The notes under the pieces are model-generated. The model saw nothing but the letters and a program-made list of their open reading frames with translations. It did not search any database and was not told the origin of the DNA. Shown in pieces: positions 44,201 through 59,200 of a DNA stretch of 64,000 nt; position 1 is the first letter of the stretch; every line of letters begins with the position of its first letter. The translations under genes were made by a program, and so were the position numbers. Source of the DNA: Antilocapra americana (lineage: Eukaryota > Chordata > Mammalia > Artiodactyla > Antilocapridae). The stretch is from NCBI GenBank assembly GCA_007570785.1, contig ML660203.1, positions 10,207,524 through 10,271,523 on the forward strand. The letters are read 5' to 3'.

Positions 44201-47200
44201 AGTTGGAACAGGGGGTCTTGAAAAAAGTAACAGGAGTGACAGGAATGGGGCAACAAGCCTCAGACTAGTTTAGTATCTGAGTATACACAGGTATTCCACG
44301 GGCAGAATCTATTTCTTATTATGGTGCTCCACTGAGCACATTCCCTTATTTTGTAAAAGGATAATTATGTACTGATTATTTTTCCTTCTTCTCAAACTTA
44401 AACCTCTAATGAGACAAATCATACAAAAAACCTGTGCACCTTTAAACTTAACTGCTTAAGTCCTGCATATTTAAAATATACTTTCCCCATATTTATTTTA
44501 TTAAAAGAATAATTTCATTTTCCCTCAAATTTGAAAACAACTCAGACGGAACTCATAATAAGTCTTTATCCCAAGGGAAACAGAGGAGCAAGTGAAAGGA
44601 GAGTTTAATATATGCAAGTACTCATCCCTTTACCAACAGTTAATTTAGCAAGCACCATAATTAGTGACTGTTTTAAAGCAGAAATAAATTGACAAAAACC
44701 CAAATGCTAGCCAAAAAGCTGCCAGAACAACCTACCTCATGCTGTTTTCCAAAATAACAAGAGTTAAGAATAGAGAATTTGATGATATAAAACACTTTTA
44801 AAGTTTTCTATTTTATAACCTCAATCTTGTAGCAACTGTAAAAACTTAATTGGAAAAAATACAATGTTAGATCTCTATGCTTGTGACATGTGCCCTTTGA
44901 AGAATTTTTTAAAATGCTAATTGTTTCCTATTAACACAAATTTCCCAAATCTCTCTGATTCTGGAGTATTGGGGGAAATAATTATCTACTGGCTCTGATA
45001 TACAGAAATGAGACCAAGATAAAACTCACACAGCTGTTTCAAGGCTGAAAAAGGCATCCCAGACGGCTCTGAGAGGCCAAGGGGTCAATGCCATCAGAAC
45101 AGAGCCCAACAGAGGCTGTGCATGGAGACCTGTGCATTTCCATGAATGTCTCTAACGCTCTCATAAAAAAAAAACCCAAACATCAGAATCAGTACTTCAG
45201 TAAGCTGACTCAACCTTCTGATGCCATTACAGTTTCTTAGGAAATAAAGAAGGTACAGGGGCATATTGATTTTGTCGAGACAAAAACTGATGATATTATA
45301 TGAGTACTCACATTGTGATAAAGGAGAGAAAAATAAATTTCCACAAATATTGTATTGACAAAGGTCAAAATATAAAAAAATTTGAGTTATTTTTTTTTTG
45401 CTAATAGTTTACTATTAATGAAAAGAATGAAGTTCATTTGCTAGGGATGGACTGAGGATAACATTTTTAGATTATGTGGGGTTGAAAATAAGTATTTCCT
45501 ATCACCAAATCGATTCCAAGGTTGATCTGTAAAAATCATTCTTCTCTCCAGCACTTGGCAAAACCATGTAGTGGGCTGGATACGGGTCGTTAAGTTTCCA
45601 AACTGTGCTTGGTCTAGAATACAATGGTGTCTGACCCTAGCCTTTCATTGCCTTTGACCTGTTTTATAACACTGCAACTTTACCTTTTGATGGCAATGCA
45701 AAAAACTTGCTGTCTGTGAGTGTGCATAAAATTACATGTCTGCCCCATGCAGAAGCAGCCAATTTTACTTTTGCTTGCATATTTTTATTTTAGCCACACC
45801 TTGTGGCATGCGGAATCATAATTTCTGGACCAGGGATTGAACATGTGCCCCCTGCAGTGTGGAAGCTCAGTGCTCTAACCATTGGACTGCCAGAGAATTC
45901 CCTGTTCGTATGTTCTTAGCAACAATCCTGATCTATAATGTATATTCTTTGGCTCCTCTCCTGGACAGGTTATAACACCTTACAGATTCCCTCATTAATA
46001 ATGAATTAAATACAATTCAAACTGCGTCACATACACAGGTTCAGTTTTAAAAAATGAGTTATAATATCACTTTAAAAAATTTATTATTTAATTGGAAGAA
46101 AACTGCTTTACCATGTTGTAAAGTTCCTGGTTTCTGCTATATAACCACTCAAATCTATAGGTCATCACAGAGCATCAGGCTTGGCACCCTGTGTTATATA
46201 GCAACTCCTCACCATCTATCTATTTTGAACATGATAGTGTCTATATGACAATGCTCTTCTTTCCATTTGTCCCACTCTCTCCCTCCCCAACTGTGCCCAC
46301 AAGTCTCTTCTCTATGTGTGCACCTCCATTCCTTCCCTACAAACAGGTTCATCAATACATATCTATGCGTTAATGTGTCTCTTGTTTTTACAAATTACTG
46401 CTTAATAGAGAAAAATAACACCAGCGGCAAAGCATGGTAGACACCACCTTTACCAACTAATCAAAGTCAACATTATCAATTACGAGACAAATTAATATCT
46501 ATGTCTCCTGACAGCATGCAGTGACAAATGCACAACCTCATTGTAATCATAAAGCAGCATCAGAAAAATCCAAATTGAAGTATATGCTATAGGATAACTA
46601 TAACGCACTCTTTAAAATCCAGATCATAAGAGACTGAGAAGATGTTCCTGATTAAAATGAACTGAAGGGAGACATGACAGTGTAATCCAACATGTGATCC
46701 TGAATTAGATGCAGGACCAAAAATCAGGACATTTTGTTAAAAAGGACATTTGTGGGACATCTGTTGAATATGAATAAGATCTACAGATAATACTGTATCA
46801 ATGCTAATTTCTAGATTTGATAATTATACTAAAGTATTCATATATATCATGCCTGCAGCTTATTATAAAACATTTCTGTTGAAAAAATAATAGGAAGAGA
46901 ATAATAATGCAGATGTGATAAAATATTAACATTCAGAGACTCTGAATTTTCCTGTTCCATCTTAAAACTCTTTTGTGAGCATGAAATTAATTAAAAATAA
47001 AACTAATTTTAAGTAATTTATTTAAGTAATTAAATAAATTTACTTATTATGTAAATTTAACTCTGACTCACATATCAGGGATACACAGTAATTTTAAACA
47101 ACATCCCCAAAAGTTATGTTCCAGAGGACAATTAATTCCAGAGGATGTAAGTAGAAACTAGACTAAATGAGGGGATGAGAGAAGCAAACAATGACTTCCC

Positions 47201-50200
47201 ACATGCTCTTCTACCCTTAGGGTTAGTCCTAACTGCAAAAGCCTCTGTTTTGACAGCCTCCACTGATAACACACACTCTTTACTTGCTGGCCACAACCAA
47301 GAGTGTCCACTTACTTCTTCTGCTAAGAACCCAACCATCATGTCATGCACACACCTCTAGCTCACCCCCACTCCTATTCCCAATCTCCCACCTGCTCCTT
47401 CTGTGTGTCATCAGCAGTGTCTGCATATAGACCACAACTCAAGGCTTTTGCAACTCTCATCTCACCACACATAAACCTTATCTGAAAACTGCACTCACAT
47501 TTTCTCCAGCAGCCTCAAATAAAATAAAGACATGAAAATGTGGCAAGCTGCCCTGATGTAGATCATAGAAGAGGGACCGGTAGCAGTTTTGAAGAAATGC
47601 TGAAGATAATTTACAATCAGTAGTTATAAAAATTACCTTGAGGAATGGAATAACGAAAGGACGAAGAGGAAAGTTTGTAGCTTCTTGGAGCTTGCAATGG
47701 AATTCTTCAATTGTTACTGTTGAGTTCTGAAAAGATAAAACAACACTGTTCAACTCCAAAAACTAGACAGTGTTCTCCTAACATAAACCTGACAGTGCCG
47801 AGCCCTTTGATATAATGAAGATAATTCCAAGAGCACTATTGTGAACCCAGATCCCCCTCAAAAGTTAACAAGATTCTGTTTCCTTTATGAAAGAAATTCA
47901 GCCTCTTTGATTTTCTTCTCAACTGTCCCAAATCTAATAAGTTCCCCACTATGCTTGGCAGCCTGGGTAAAATAGGGCATTGCATTCCTCCCATGACCTG
48001 TCTTGAGGGGTTCATCATGAGGCACCTTAGGTACAAGTAGTCAAGAGTACAGTGTTTCCAGTTGAACAGTTTCCAAATTAGTCCAGGATATCAACTTAAT
48101 GACTTGAAGTCTCATTTTTTCAGTTTTCTTCATTGGTTCTGCCTAACTCCTACCATCATTTCCCTAAATCTTCTAAGCTTAAAGTTAATGACAAAAATAG
48201 GTGCTCTTCAAATGGTCTGTTTACAAATTAGAGTACCTCCAAGTGAGCAGACTTCGACTAGTTAGATTTTAGTATTCCAGGAAAGTTTTCAGCATTTCCC
48301 CAGCATTTTTTCAAGTCTTTCTTTAAACTAGGATTCTCAGCTTCTTTAAGAGGAATATAACAATACAAATATTTTCTTCAAAGTTCACAAACTATTTTTA
48401 TTTTTACTTCAATTCCTTAAAACACAGTATACTAAGTTAAAAAAATAAAACATTAATCTGAATTCTTGCTTGCCTAAAAGAACAATGATGACTTCTAGGA
48501 TTTATTTTTATAAAATCTTCAAGTGTTCAAAGATGTAACAAGTACTACACAAATTATTCATCAGCAAAGTATTACTTCTTAATAAGAAGAAATGTAAAAT
48601 ATATAGGTCCAACAACACAAAACTGCATCAAAAATTATAATGCAGTCATATGTTAGACTTTTTAGGGTGGTAGATTTCTATGGATAAATGAAGAAAGATA
48701 CATAAATGCTAAGTGAAAAATCAGAAACATAGAAATATATTCCAATAATACATTTTTTAAAATAGCACAGATACACTTCTACAATATTCTAAATATCTGG
48801 AAGGAAAATTACAACAGTAGTTATTTCTAGATGAGAAATTATGTTTGATTTTCCAAATATAGTATACAATACTGAATAAAAACTAAAATATTTCTTTAGG
48901 AAAAAAGAATGTATCAAATTTAACCATGTTAAATGAAAATGTTTGAACAGCTTATCCCATTTCATATCAAAAAATTCCTTTTAAACCTGAGTGCCTGATT
49001 TAGTAAATGACAGGTATATAATGCAACCAAATCTACTGACAATCAGGGAATAAAAATTAAGAGGAGGGGCTTCCCCAGTGGCTCAAAAGAATCTGCTTGC
49101 CATACGTGAGACTCATGTTCAGTCCCTAGGTCAGGGAGATCCCCTGGAGAAGGAAATGGCAACCCAGTCCACTATTCTTGCCTGGAGAATTCCATGGACA
49201 GAGCAGCCTGGCGGGCTACAGTCCATGGGGCACAAAGAATAGGACACGCAACTTGTGGGATATTCAAGTTCCCCAACCAGGAACTGAACCAGGGTGCTCA
49301 GCAGTGACAGCGTGGAGTCCTAAAAACTGGATCACCAGGGGATTCCTCAGATGCGATGTATTGTTTGAGGTCTGCTCAGCTGCTGAATCTATAGACACAG
49401 GTCTTTCATTATATTTTCAGCCATCATTTTAGCCCCACATTCTTTCTTTCCTCCTACTATGACTCAGATCTTTTTCAAATCCCCAAGGTTCTGTTTTTTT
49501 CTTTTTTTAAACTTCTCTATGTTGTATAGACTGGGTAGTTTTTTCAAGTGCTCTAGCTTCAAGTTTACTGATTATTTCCTCTGTTCTTTCCAGTCTATTG
49601 TTGAGTCCATCACCGAGTTTTTATAATTTCGTTACTGTATTTGTCAGTTCTCCAATTTGCATTTACTTCTACTTTATACCTTCTATATCCTTGCTGAGAC
49701 CTTTGTATTTCTTCATTTGTGTAACTGCTCACTGAAGCATTTTTACGATGGCTGATTCAAAAGCCCTGTCACATATTTCAAATATCTGGGTCATCTTGAC
49801 GGATGTCTCTTGGTTATATTTTCTCTTTACACTCAAGATGGTCGCGTCTTGGTATCAGTGACTTTCTGCAGTATACTGGATGTTTTGGGTTCTAAGACTC
49901 CAGATTTTATCTACATATTCTGTTTTTGAGGCATCCTCCGTCAGTGTGCCATTGAGAACAGGTGACTCTTTGAAGCTGTCAGCTGCGGAATAATTCCAAG
50001 ATTCCCACTCAAACTCTGTTGATCTCAAAAAGAAGGAGGGGTTCCTTACTGATGGGCAGTGGTGGGAGCTCAGACTCACCACTTGGTCTCATATGGGAGA
50101 GGGAAAGTTGTACATTATTACTTTTTTCCTGAGCTGGTCGACTACGATAGAGTGGTTTTTGTCTAAAAGTTTTCTACCTTACCTGGACGCTCCTTTCCTA

Positions 50201-53200
50201 GTCCCTTGGCTAGAAAGAGGTGGGTTTGTTGTTGTGGTGGTTTTTGGTTTGCTTTTGTCTGTGATCATTAGCATTTCCTTGTTACTGATTTCTCCAGACC
50301 ACAGTCCAGGATATATAACAAATATAAAACCAAGGGAACTTACTGCTATGTACTTTTTGGGTCTCAAGGTCACTAGTCAATCTGCTTTCTTCTATCTTTC
50401 AAGAGTCTTCTTAATTTTGCTTTATGTAACTGTTCTTTTTTTTTTTTTTTTTGCTGTATTTGTCAGGAGGAATAGGAAGAAGTATACCTTTCTGTTGGAG
50501 CTTCCATGGTGGCTCAGATGGTAAAGAATTTGCCTGCAATGTGGAGACATGGGTTCAATCCCTGGGTTGGAAAGATCCCTTGGTGAAGGGAATGACAACC
50601 CACTCCAGTGTTCTTGCCTGGAGAATTCCATGGACAGAGCAGCCAGGTCTGACTCGCAAAGAGTCAGACTCCACTACAGTGACTTACACACACACACACA
50701 CACACCTTTCTGTTACATCTCTGAATCAGACTAGACAAGACCATATCATATTCTATTAAACTGAGGTACTGTCATTTACTCAGGCATTTACAGAACATTT
50801 AGTTGGTTCAAAACTTTTTTTGGCCTTATAAATACTGTTAGTATATACTGGTTATCATTCTCTTAGGATGAATGTCAAGGAGAAATACTGGAAATCCAAA
50901 GGAACTGTCTAGTTTAAGGTACAAACTACCTTCCAGAATACGTATTTTCCAGATAAGTAGCCAGAGTAGAAAACATTTATCTTTACCTTGCAGTAGAAAC
51001 TGCCACCCTTGCCTCCTGGTATAGTTACGGACAACCAGGACCTTACTTATCTCTTACATAACAGAAACACCAAATGCACACAGGTGAACTAAACTCTGGC
51101 TATGCTACCTATGTGACCTTTTCTGACTTTGCTAAGCAAGCTGTCTCCACATGGAATGACTGTGCATTTATATATGCTTGCCAAAATCTTAACCATTCCT
51201 TACGTAAATAGAAGATCAAATAAGGCTTTCACTGATTGGGGAAATATAATAATCTAAAGGTGTTAATTTTCTTCCAAATTAGACAAAGTTTTCAATAAGA
51301 GGGTAGAAAAAAAGAAAAAGAAAAGGGACAAAGGAAAAAAAAGGGAAAAGAACAAACTGGTAAGCTCAAATGCAATACACATAAGACAACCATTTCATGT
51401 ACAAATAATGACAGCTTTATTTATGTTTTTCCAATCCTTATATCTTATTTACTAGGCTATAATGTTCAGGCCTACAGAGAATAGACTTTCTATCCAGTTC
51501 CTATTATCTGAGGGAAAGCTTTTGAAATTTCACCATTAAGCAGAGGTCTGCTGAAGGTTTTCTGTTTATGCATACAACTGTCATCAGATTAAGGAAATTC
51601 CTGCTAAGTGTGCATTTTTTAACAACAAATAGATATTAAATTTAACAAACACTTGTTTCCAAATATTGTTTCAATACCAATTACTGTAGATTACATGTTT
51701 CTGTAAGCCCTCAAAATTTCTACACTGAAACTTAATTTCCAATATTTGGAAGCACAGCCTTTGAGAGATGACTAGGTCATGAAGACAGAACCCTAATGAA
51801 TGGCATTACAGCTCTTATAAAAAGATCCCAGAAAGCTCTCTTGCCCCTTCTGCCCTGTGAGCAAACAGTGAGAAGACCATCTATGAACCAGGAAGTGGGC
51901 GCTAACCAGATAGCTAATATGCTGAACTTTGATCTTGAACTTACCAACCTTGAGAGCTGTGAGAAATGAATATTTGTTGTTTATAACCCACCTACTCATT
52001 AATATTCTATTATAAGAGCCTAAAAGGACTAAGACACTGATTTTTTAAAAAATCTATTTCAGAGGATAACTTGCCTTGGTTTCTAATGTACGACAACGTG
52101 CCATAAGTAGATCTATATCCTCTACCCCTTGAGGCTCTCTCCTCACCCCTGCCATCCTACCCCTCTAGGTTTTCAGAGAGCATGCGGTTATACAGCAATT
52201 TCCCACTAGCTATCTATTTTACACATGGTAATGTATGTATTTCGATGCTACTAAATTTGTCCCACCCACTTCTTCCCCTGCTGTGTCTACAAATCCATTT
52301 GTCTATGTTTGCATAAAATGCTGATTTTTTTTTTTAAATAAGCTTACTTATTTTTATTTATCTGTTTAGTTTTGGCTGTTTTGGGTCTTTGTTGCTGTGA
52401 GGGCTTTTCTCTGGTTGCAGCGGATGGGGCTATTCTCTAGTTGCAGTACACAAGCTTCTCTTTGCAGTGGCTTCTCCTGTGGGGCACAGGCTCTAGGATA
52501 CACCAGTTTCAGCTGCTGTGGCACGTGGGCTCAGTCGTTGTGGCTCAGGCTCCAATGCATATGCTCAACAGTTGTGACACATGGGCTTAGTTGCCCCTCA
52601 ATATGTGGATCTTCCCAGATCAGGGATTGAACCCAACTCTCCTGCACTGGGCAAGCAGATTCTTTACCTCTGAGCCACCAGGGAAGCCCCAAAGTGTTGA
52701 TCGCAATGAAAATCTCAATATGTGAGAATATAAACTGGCATAAACTTGGAAAAACAATTTGGCCTTATATACTAAAAGTATACACATGTATACCCTATCA
52801 AATCACAATCAACTGTTCAGTACAATGCTTGCATACATGTACTGTACATAAAAATGCTCATTATTTACAGTGGCCTTTGTACAGAATAGACAACTGCTAA
52901 CCTTAGGAAAGCCTGCTTGCAAGGTTGGGGCACTGACTGGTGTCTAGAACTTATAATTTCCTACACTGATACAAAACTTTTCATAACTGAAAAATTGAAA
53001 GCATCTCAAGTATTCATCAATGGATGAATGCATAAGCAAGACATATGTGTATGTGTGTTAGTGTGTGTATAATGAAGTATTAACTCATCTTTAAAAAGGG
53101 AGAAAACTGTAAGACATGCTACATGATTCTAGACTAACAGGGTGAACCTTGACAATGCTATATAAGCCAGCCACAGAAAGATAAACACTGTGATTTCACT

Positions 53201-56200
53201 AACATGAGGTACCCTAGAGTAGTTAAGTAGAATGATGGCTGACAGCTGTGGAAAGAAGGAAATGGGGAATCACTGCTTAAGGGCACAAGCTAAGTTCCGA
53301 AAGATAAAAAAATTTCTGAAGGTAGATTGTATACAACAATGAGTGCATTTAATACCAGTGCACTGTGCACTTAAAAATGCTTAAGATGAAAAGAATAGTT
53401 AAGGCGGTAAATTTTGTGCTATGCGTATCTTACCATCTCCTCATGGTCAAACAATTAAAAGATTTGAAAGAGAAAAAAAATGAAACCTTAACCACAGCCA
53501 TTTAGAGAGACAACTGGCTATATCTACGTTTGGCTCAGATGGTAAAGACTCTACCCACAATTCAGGAGACTAGTTTCTATCCCTGGGTCAGGCAGATCCC
53601 CTAGAGAAGGGAATGACACCCCACTCGAGTATTCCTGCCTGGAGAATCCCAGGGACAGGCTACAGTTCATGGATTCGCAAATTCGGACATGACTGAGCAA
53701 CTAACACTTTCACTGTTAAGGACTAGCAAACCACTCCACTGTATCCTCAAGATGTTTTCTCTTGAAGTCTTGCCTGTTCTTGAGATGGAGACTCCAAACA
53801 ACAAAAAAGGACTATATTTTCATAGCTAGAAAATAATTCGTTTTGCATGTGCATGCACGTGCAAATGAGCTGTCATTTTTTTCCTTTTACTCTTGAAATT
53901 AAGCAGATCCTACTTAAAGTAATTTGCTGCTGGAAATGGCAACAGACCAATTCTGATGTCTACTTTGCTTCCAATTATGTTCAAACTCATTTTGACATTT
54001 AAGGTAAATTTTATTAGTCTAGAGTCAGAAAGACTTTTTCATGTGGTACTCTAAAATCTGACCAATAAACAACCCCCCCCACCCCAAACAAAGAAACAAA
54101 ACATCTTCCCTCAATGGATGAGGGCACTATTTTTACAAGCTCTGATTTATGCTAAACACTAATTTTCCTTCTAGGAGTCTGGAATTTCATACATGCTACA
54201 CAGAGTGCCTATCTGCCCAGGCATGGCGTGTTTAATGGCATTCCTTGGATAGAAACATCACACATATGCTGCTGCATCTTCACAGATGGGGGAAGAGTGA
54301 ACTCTCTCTGACCATTCATTCATACAGGGGAAAAAGGAAGCCTACACATGGATTCTTCCAGACCCTGACTCTGTCTCACCTTTCTGATCCAGCTGTGTAT
54401 CCTTATTATATTTCTGTATTAAATCTCATCTCTGGGCACAACAATATGCCAAGTCCTGAGAATTCTAGCAAATCTCAAGACGTGGGAGTGGTACTGGAGG
54501 ACCTATGATGCCTCGAAATGTAAGAAACTCAAATGTCCATCAAAAAGTATAAACTGTGGTTAAGAATTCGCCTGCCAATGCAGGGGACACGGGTTTGATT
54601 CATGGCCCAGGAAGATTCTACATGCTGCAGAGCAACTAAGCCTGTGCACCACAACTACTGAAACCCTTGCTCTAGACCCCATGCTCTGCAACAAGAGAAG
54701 TCACAGCAATGAGAGGCCCACGAATCGCAGCTAGAGTAGTCTCCACCTGCTGAAACTAAAGAAAGTCCTTGTGCAGTAACGACAACCCAACACAGCCAAA
54801 AATACATATTTTTAAACAATATAAACTGTGGTATATTTCTATAATGAAACATTATACAGCAACGATAACGAAACACCTACAGTTATACAAAACAACAGGG
54901 ATAGAATCTTGCATGATAAAGAAGTCATTTATCACATTTTGCCTTGTAAGAAAGTGGTTTCTTTTGCACAATACTGAGTAATCTTTTAAAGCAGCAGTTC
55001 ATAAACTTTTTAGTCTCATAATCCCTCTAATTATTGTGGGTTACATCTATCGATAATCACTATATCTGAAAATAAAACTGAAAATTAACAACACTTGTAA
55101 TGGATACAAACTTTTGTAAGGAAATAAAAACCAAGTCTGCAAATGTATGCCAGACACTACCACAGGAACAGCTGGCCCATGTTCCTTGGCTATGACGAGA
55201 GGGAAGGGCATTCCTGGGATGCATAGGATATCTCCTACAGAGAGCTACTTCTCCAGAATCAGGAAACGTAATTAACCTACCACATACATAAAATACAAAT
55301 AGAAATGTAGACAAAATGAGGCAACAGAGGAATGTTTCAGACAAAGGAACAAAATAAAACCCCAGAAGAACAGGTGATGTAGAGACAGGTAATCAAGCCA
55401 AGAAAGAGTTCACAGTAATGATCGTAAAAGATGATCAAAGAACTCGGGAGGAAAATGATACACGGAGCAATAAACCAGAACTTTTCAAGAAACAATTAGA
55501 AAATAATAAAAAACAACCAAAAAGAGGTGAATAATACAACAACTGAAATGAAAAATTCACTAAAAGGAATCAATAGTATGCTAAATGAGGTAGAATTATC
55601 TATAAATGAGCTGAACGACAAAGTATGGAAATCACTGCCACCAAACAGAAAAAAAAATGAAGACAGTGTAAGAGACCTCTAGAACAACATCAAGTGCACT
55701 AATGTTTGCATTATAGGGGATGCAGAAGAAGAAAGAAAGAGAAAGGGCCTGAGAAAATATATTAAGAGATAATAGCTGAACATTTCCTTAACCTGGGAAA
55801 GGAAACAGTCACTCAAGTCCAGGAAGCACAGTCCTATACAGGATTAACCCACAGAAAAACAAACCAAGACACATTTGTAAACAAAATGACAAAAATTAAC
55901 AATAAACAGACAATATTAAAAGCAATAAGGGAAAAGTAACAAATAACATACAAAGGAACTCCTATAAGGCTATCAGCTGATTTCTTAGCAGAAACTCTGC
56001 AGACCAGAAAGGAGTGGCACAATATACTCAAAGTGATGAAAAAATTAGGAAATGGAAAAGCTTACTGGTAAAGGCAAATATAAAATAAAGGCAGGAAATC
56101 ATCCATACACAAAGCTACTGGAGGGTGGGGTAGACAAAAGTAGCAACATTTCTGTATCCACAATAAGCAGTTAAGGGACACATAAAACAATTAGATGTAA

Positions 56201-59200
56201 AATATAAAACCAAAAACAGTAATCATGAGGGGAGCAGAGTACAAAATGCAGGGTATCTAAAACTCTTCTGAAAGAAATCAGCAACTTAAAACAAGCACAT
56301 GTGTGTGTGTGTGTGTGTGTGTAGACCACTATACAAAAACCTAATGTTAACTACAAAACAAAAATTTGTAATATATCCACACACAAAAAAGGAATTCAAA
56401 CACAGCGCCAAAGACAGTCATCAAATCACAGAAGAGAACAAAAGAAGAAAGGCAAAAAGGACCTAAAAAACAAATCCAAAAAACAATGAACAAAATGGCA
56501 ATATGAGCATATATGCTGATAATTTCCTTAAATGTAAATGAACTAAATGCTCCAACCAAAAGACAGGGTGGCTGAATGGATACAAAAACAGGACCCATAT
56601 ATATATGCTTCCTAAGCCTCGTGGGCTACAGTTCAAAGGGTCACACAGAGTCAGATAGGACTAAGTGACTGAGCACGAGGTATGTGTCAGATCTCGAGAC
56701 ACATATAAACTGAAAGAGAGGAGATGGGAAAAGGTATTCTGAGCAAACAGAAATCAAAAGAAAGTCAGAGTGGCGATACTCATATCAGACAAAATAGACT
56801 TTAAAGACTGTGACTGGGAATTCCCTAGTGGTCCAGTGGTTAGTACTCCATGCTTTCACTGTCAAGGGAACAGGTTCAATTTCAGGTTCAATTTCTGGTT
56901 GGGGAACTAAGATCCCACAAGCTGAGTGGCGTGGCCAAACCTCCCCCCACCACCTCGCCAAAAAAACCAAATATAATGATCAAAGGATCAACCCAAGAAG
57001 AAGACAGAACAATTGTAAATATATATATGCACTCAACCCAGGAGCAATATAGGAGCAATATACAAGGCAAATCTTAACAGACACAAAAAATCTTAATATT
57101 CTACTCAATCAATGAACACATCACCCAGACAGAAAATCAATAAGGAAATACAGGTCTTAAGTGACACATTATACCAGATGGACTTAATTGATATTTATAG
57201 GGTATTCCATCTGAAAGCAGCAGGATACTCACTCTTTTCAAATGCTAATGGAACATTCTTCAGGACAAATCACATGCTGGGCAATAAAGCAAGCCTTGGT
57301 AAATTTAAGATCAGGGCAGAAATAAATGAAGTGAAGATTTTAAAAAATGACCAGTGAAACTAAAAACTGGTTCTTTGAAAAGATAAACAAACTGAAAGAC
57401 CTTTAGTCACACTAATGAAAAAAGAGAGATGGCTCCTCAAATCAATAAATAAGAAATGAAAAAGCAGAAGTTACAACCAATACTACAGAAAAACAAAAGA
57501 CTATAAGAGACTATTAGGAGCAACTTATATGCCAACAAAAGGACAATCTAGAAGAAATGGACAAACTCTTAGAAACATACAATCTGCCATGACTGAACTA
57601 TGAAGAAATAGAAAATACAAGCGGGTCAATTACCAGTAATGAAATTAAATAAATAATTAAAAAACTCCCAACAAACAAAAGTTCAGGACCAGGTGGCTTC
57701 ACAGGTGAATTATACCAAACATTTAGAAAAGAGTTAAAACATATCTTCCTGAAACTATTAAAAAAAAATTGCAGGGGGTGAACACTTTCAAACTCTTTCT
57801 ATTAGGTGACAATCACCCTGATAAAGATATTACAAAGAAAGAAAACTACAGGTTAATACCACTGATGAACACAGATGGAAAAATCCTCAACAATACTAGC
57901 GAACCAACCCCAACAATACTTTAAAAGGATTATATACCATGAATATCAGTAATCAGTGTAATACATAACATTAACAAACTGAAGAATAAAAATCATATTA
58001 TCATCTCAATAGACATAGAAAAGGCTTCTGATAAAATTCAATATCTACTTATGATAAAAACTCTTTAGAAAGTGGGCACAGAGGGACCATGCCTCAACAT
58101 AATAAGGGCCATATATGACAAACCCACAGCTATCATTATACTCAACAGTGAAGCTGAAAGCACATCCTCTAAGGCTAGGAACAAGACAAGTGTGCTCACT
58201 CTTGACATGTTTATTCAACACAGTTTTGGAAGTCCTAGCCACAGCAATCAGAAAAGAAAAAAAAATAACAAAGCAATATTTTAAAGTTTATGTATGGAAA
58301 CACTAAAGACCCCAAGAAGCCAAAACAATCGAGAAAAAACAGTGCTGGAGGAATCACATTCCCCTGACTTCAGACTATACCACAAAGCTGCAGTAATAAA
58401 AAAGTATGGCAGTGGCACAAGTAGAGATATACAGATGAATGGAGCAGGACAGAACGCCCAGGAATAAACCTACACACTTTCAGTCAATTTTGACAAAAGG
58501 AGGCAAGAATATACAATGGGAAAAAGTTTCTTCAGTGAATGGTGCTGGGAAAACTGGGCAGCAACATGTAAAAGATGGAAATTACAATATACTCTAACAC
58601 AATATACACAAATAAGCCCCAAATGGATTACAGACCTAAATATAAGACTGAATAAAACTATACAAGTCCTAGAGGAAAACATAGGCAGAACACTCTTTGA
58701 CATAAATCACAGCAATATTTTTTTGAATTAATCTCCTACAATAAAATGGAAATAAAAACAAAAATCAACAAATGGGATCTAACTAAACTTAAAAGCTTTT
58801 GGCACAGCAAAGGAATATATAAACAAAATGAAATGATGACCAACAGGCTGGGAGAAAATATTTGCAAATGATGCAACCAACAGGAGATTAATCTCCAAAA
58901 TATACACAAATAGCTCATATAGCTTAACAACAACCAAAAAAAAAAATAGGAATATGACCAAATTAGACATTTTTCCAAAGAAGACATACAGATGGCTAAT
59001 TGGCACATGAAAGATGCTCTACACTGCCAATTATTAGAGAAATACAAATCAAAACTACAATGAGGTACCACCTCATGCTGGTCAGAATGGTTATCATTAA
59101 AAAGTCTACATATAATAAATGCTGGAGAGGATATAGAGAAAAAGGAAGCCTCCTATACTGTTGGTGGGAGTGTAAACTGGTGTAGCCATTATGGAGAACA

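Larger units (their letters stand above)
43699..47636. other. CBFA2T2 intron
   Basis: Contains a tRNA-type SINE at 45777-45903 and an antisense L1 end at about 46090-46395. The rest is AT-rich, with an alternating AAATTA/TTTAAT-rich stretch at 46980-47055. No gene. Confidence 0.45.

Noticed and set aside
57112..58284. Open frames with reverse-transcriptase-like sequence
   Set aside because: They belong to the degraded L1; stops and frameshifts break the protein, so this is a relic rather than a gene.
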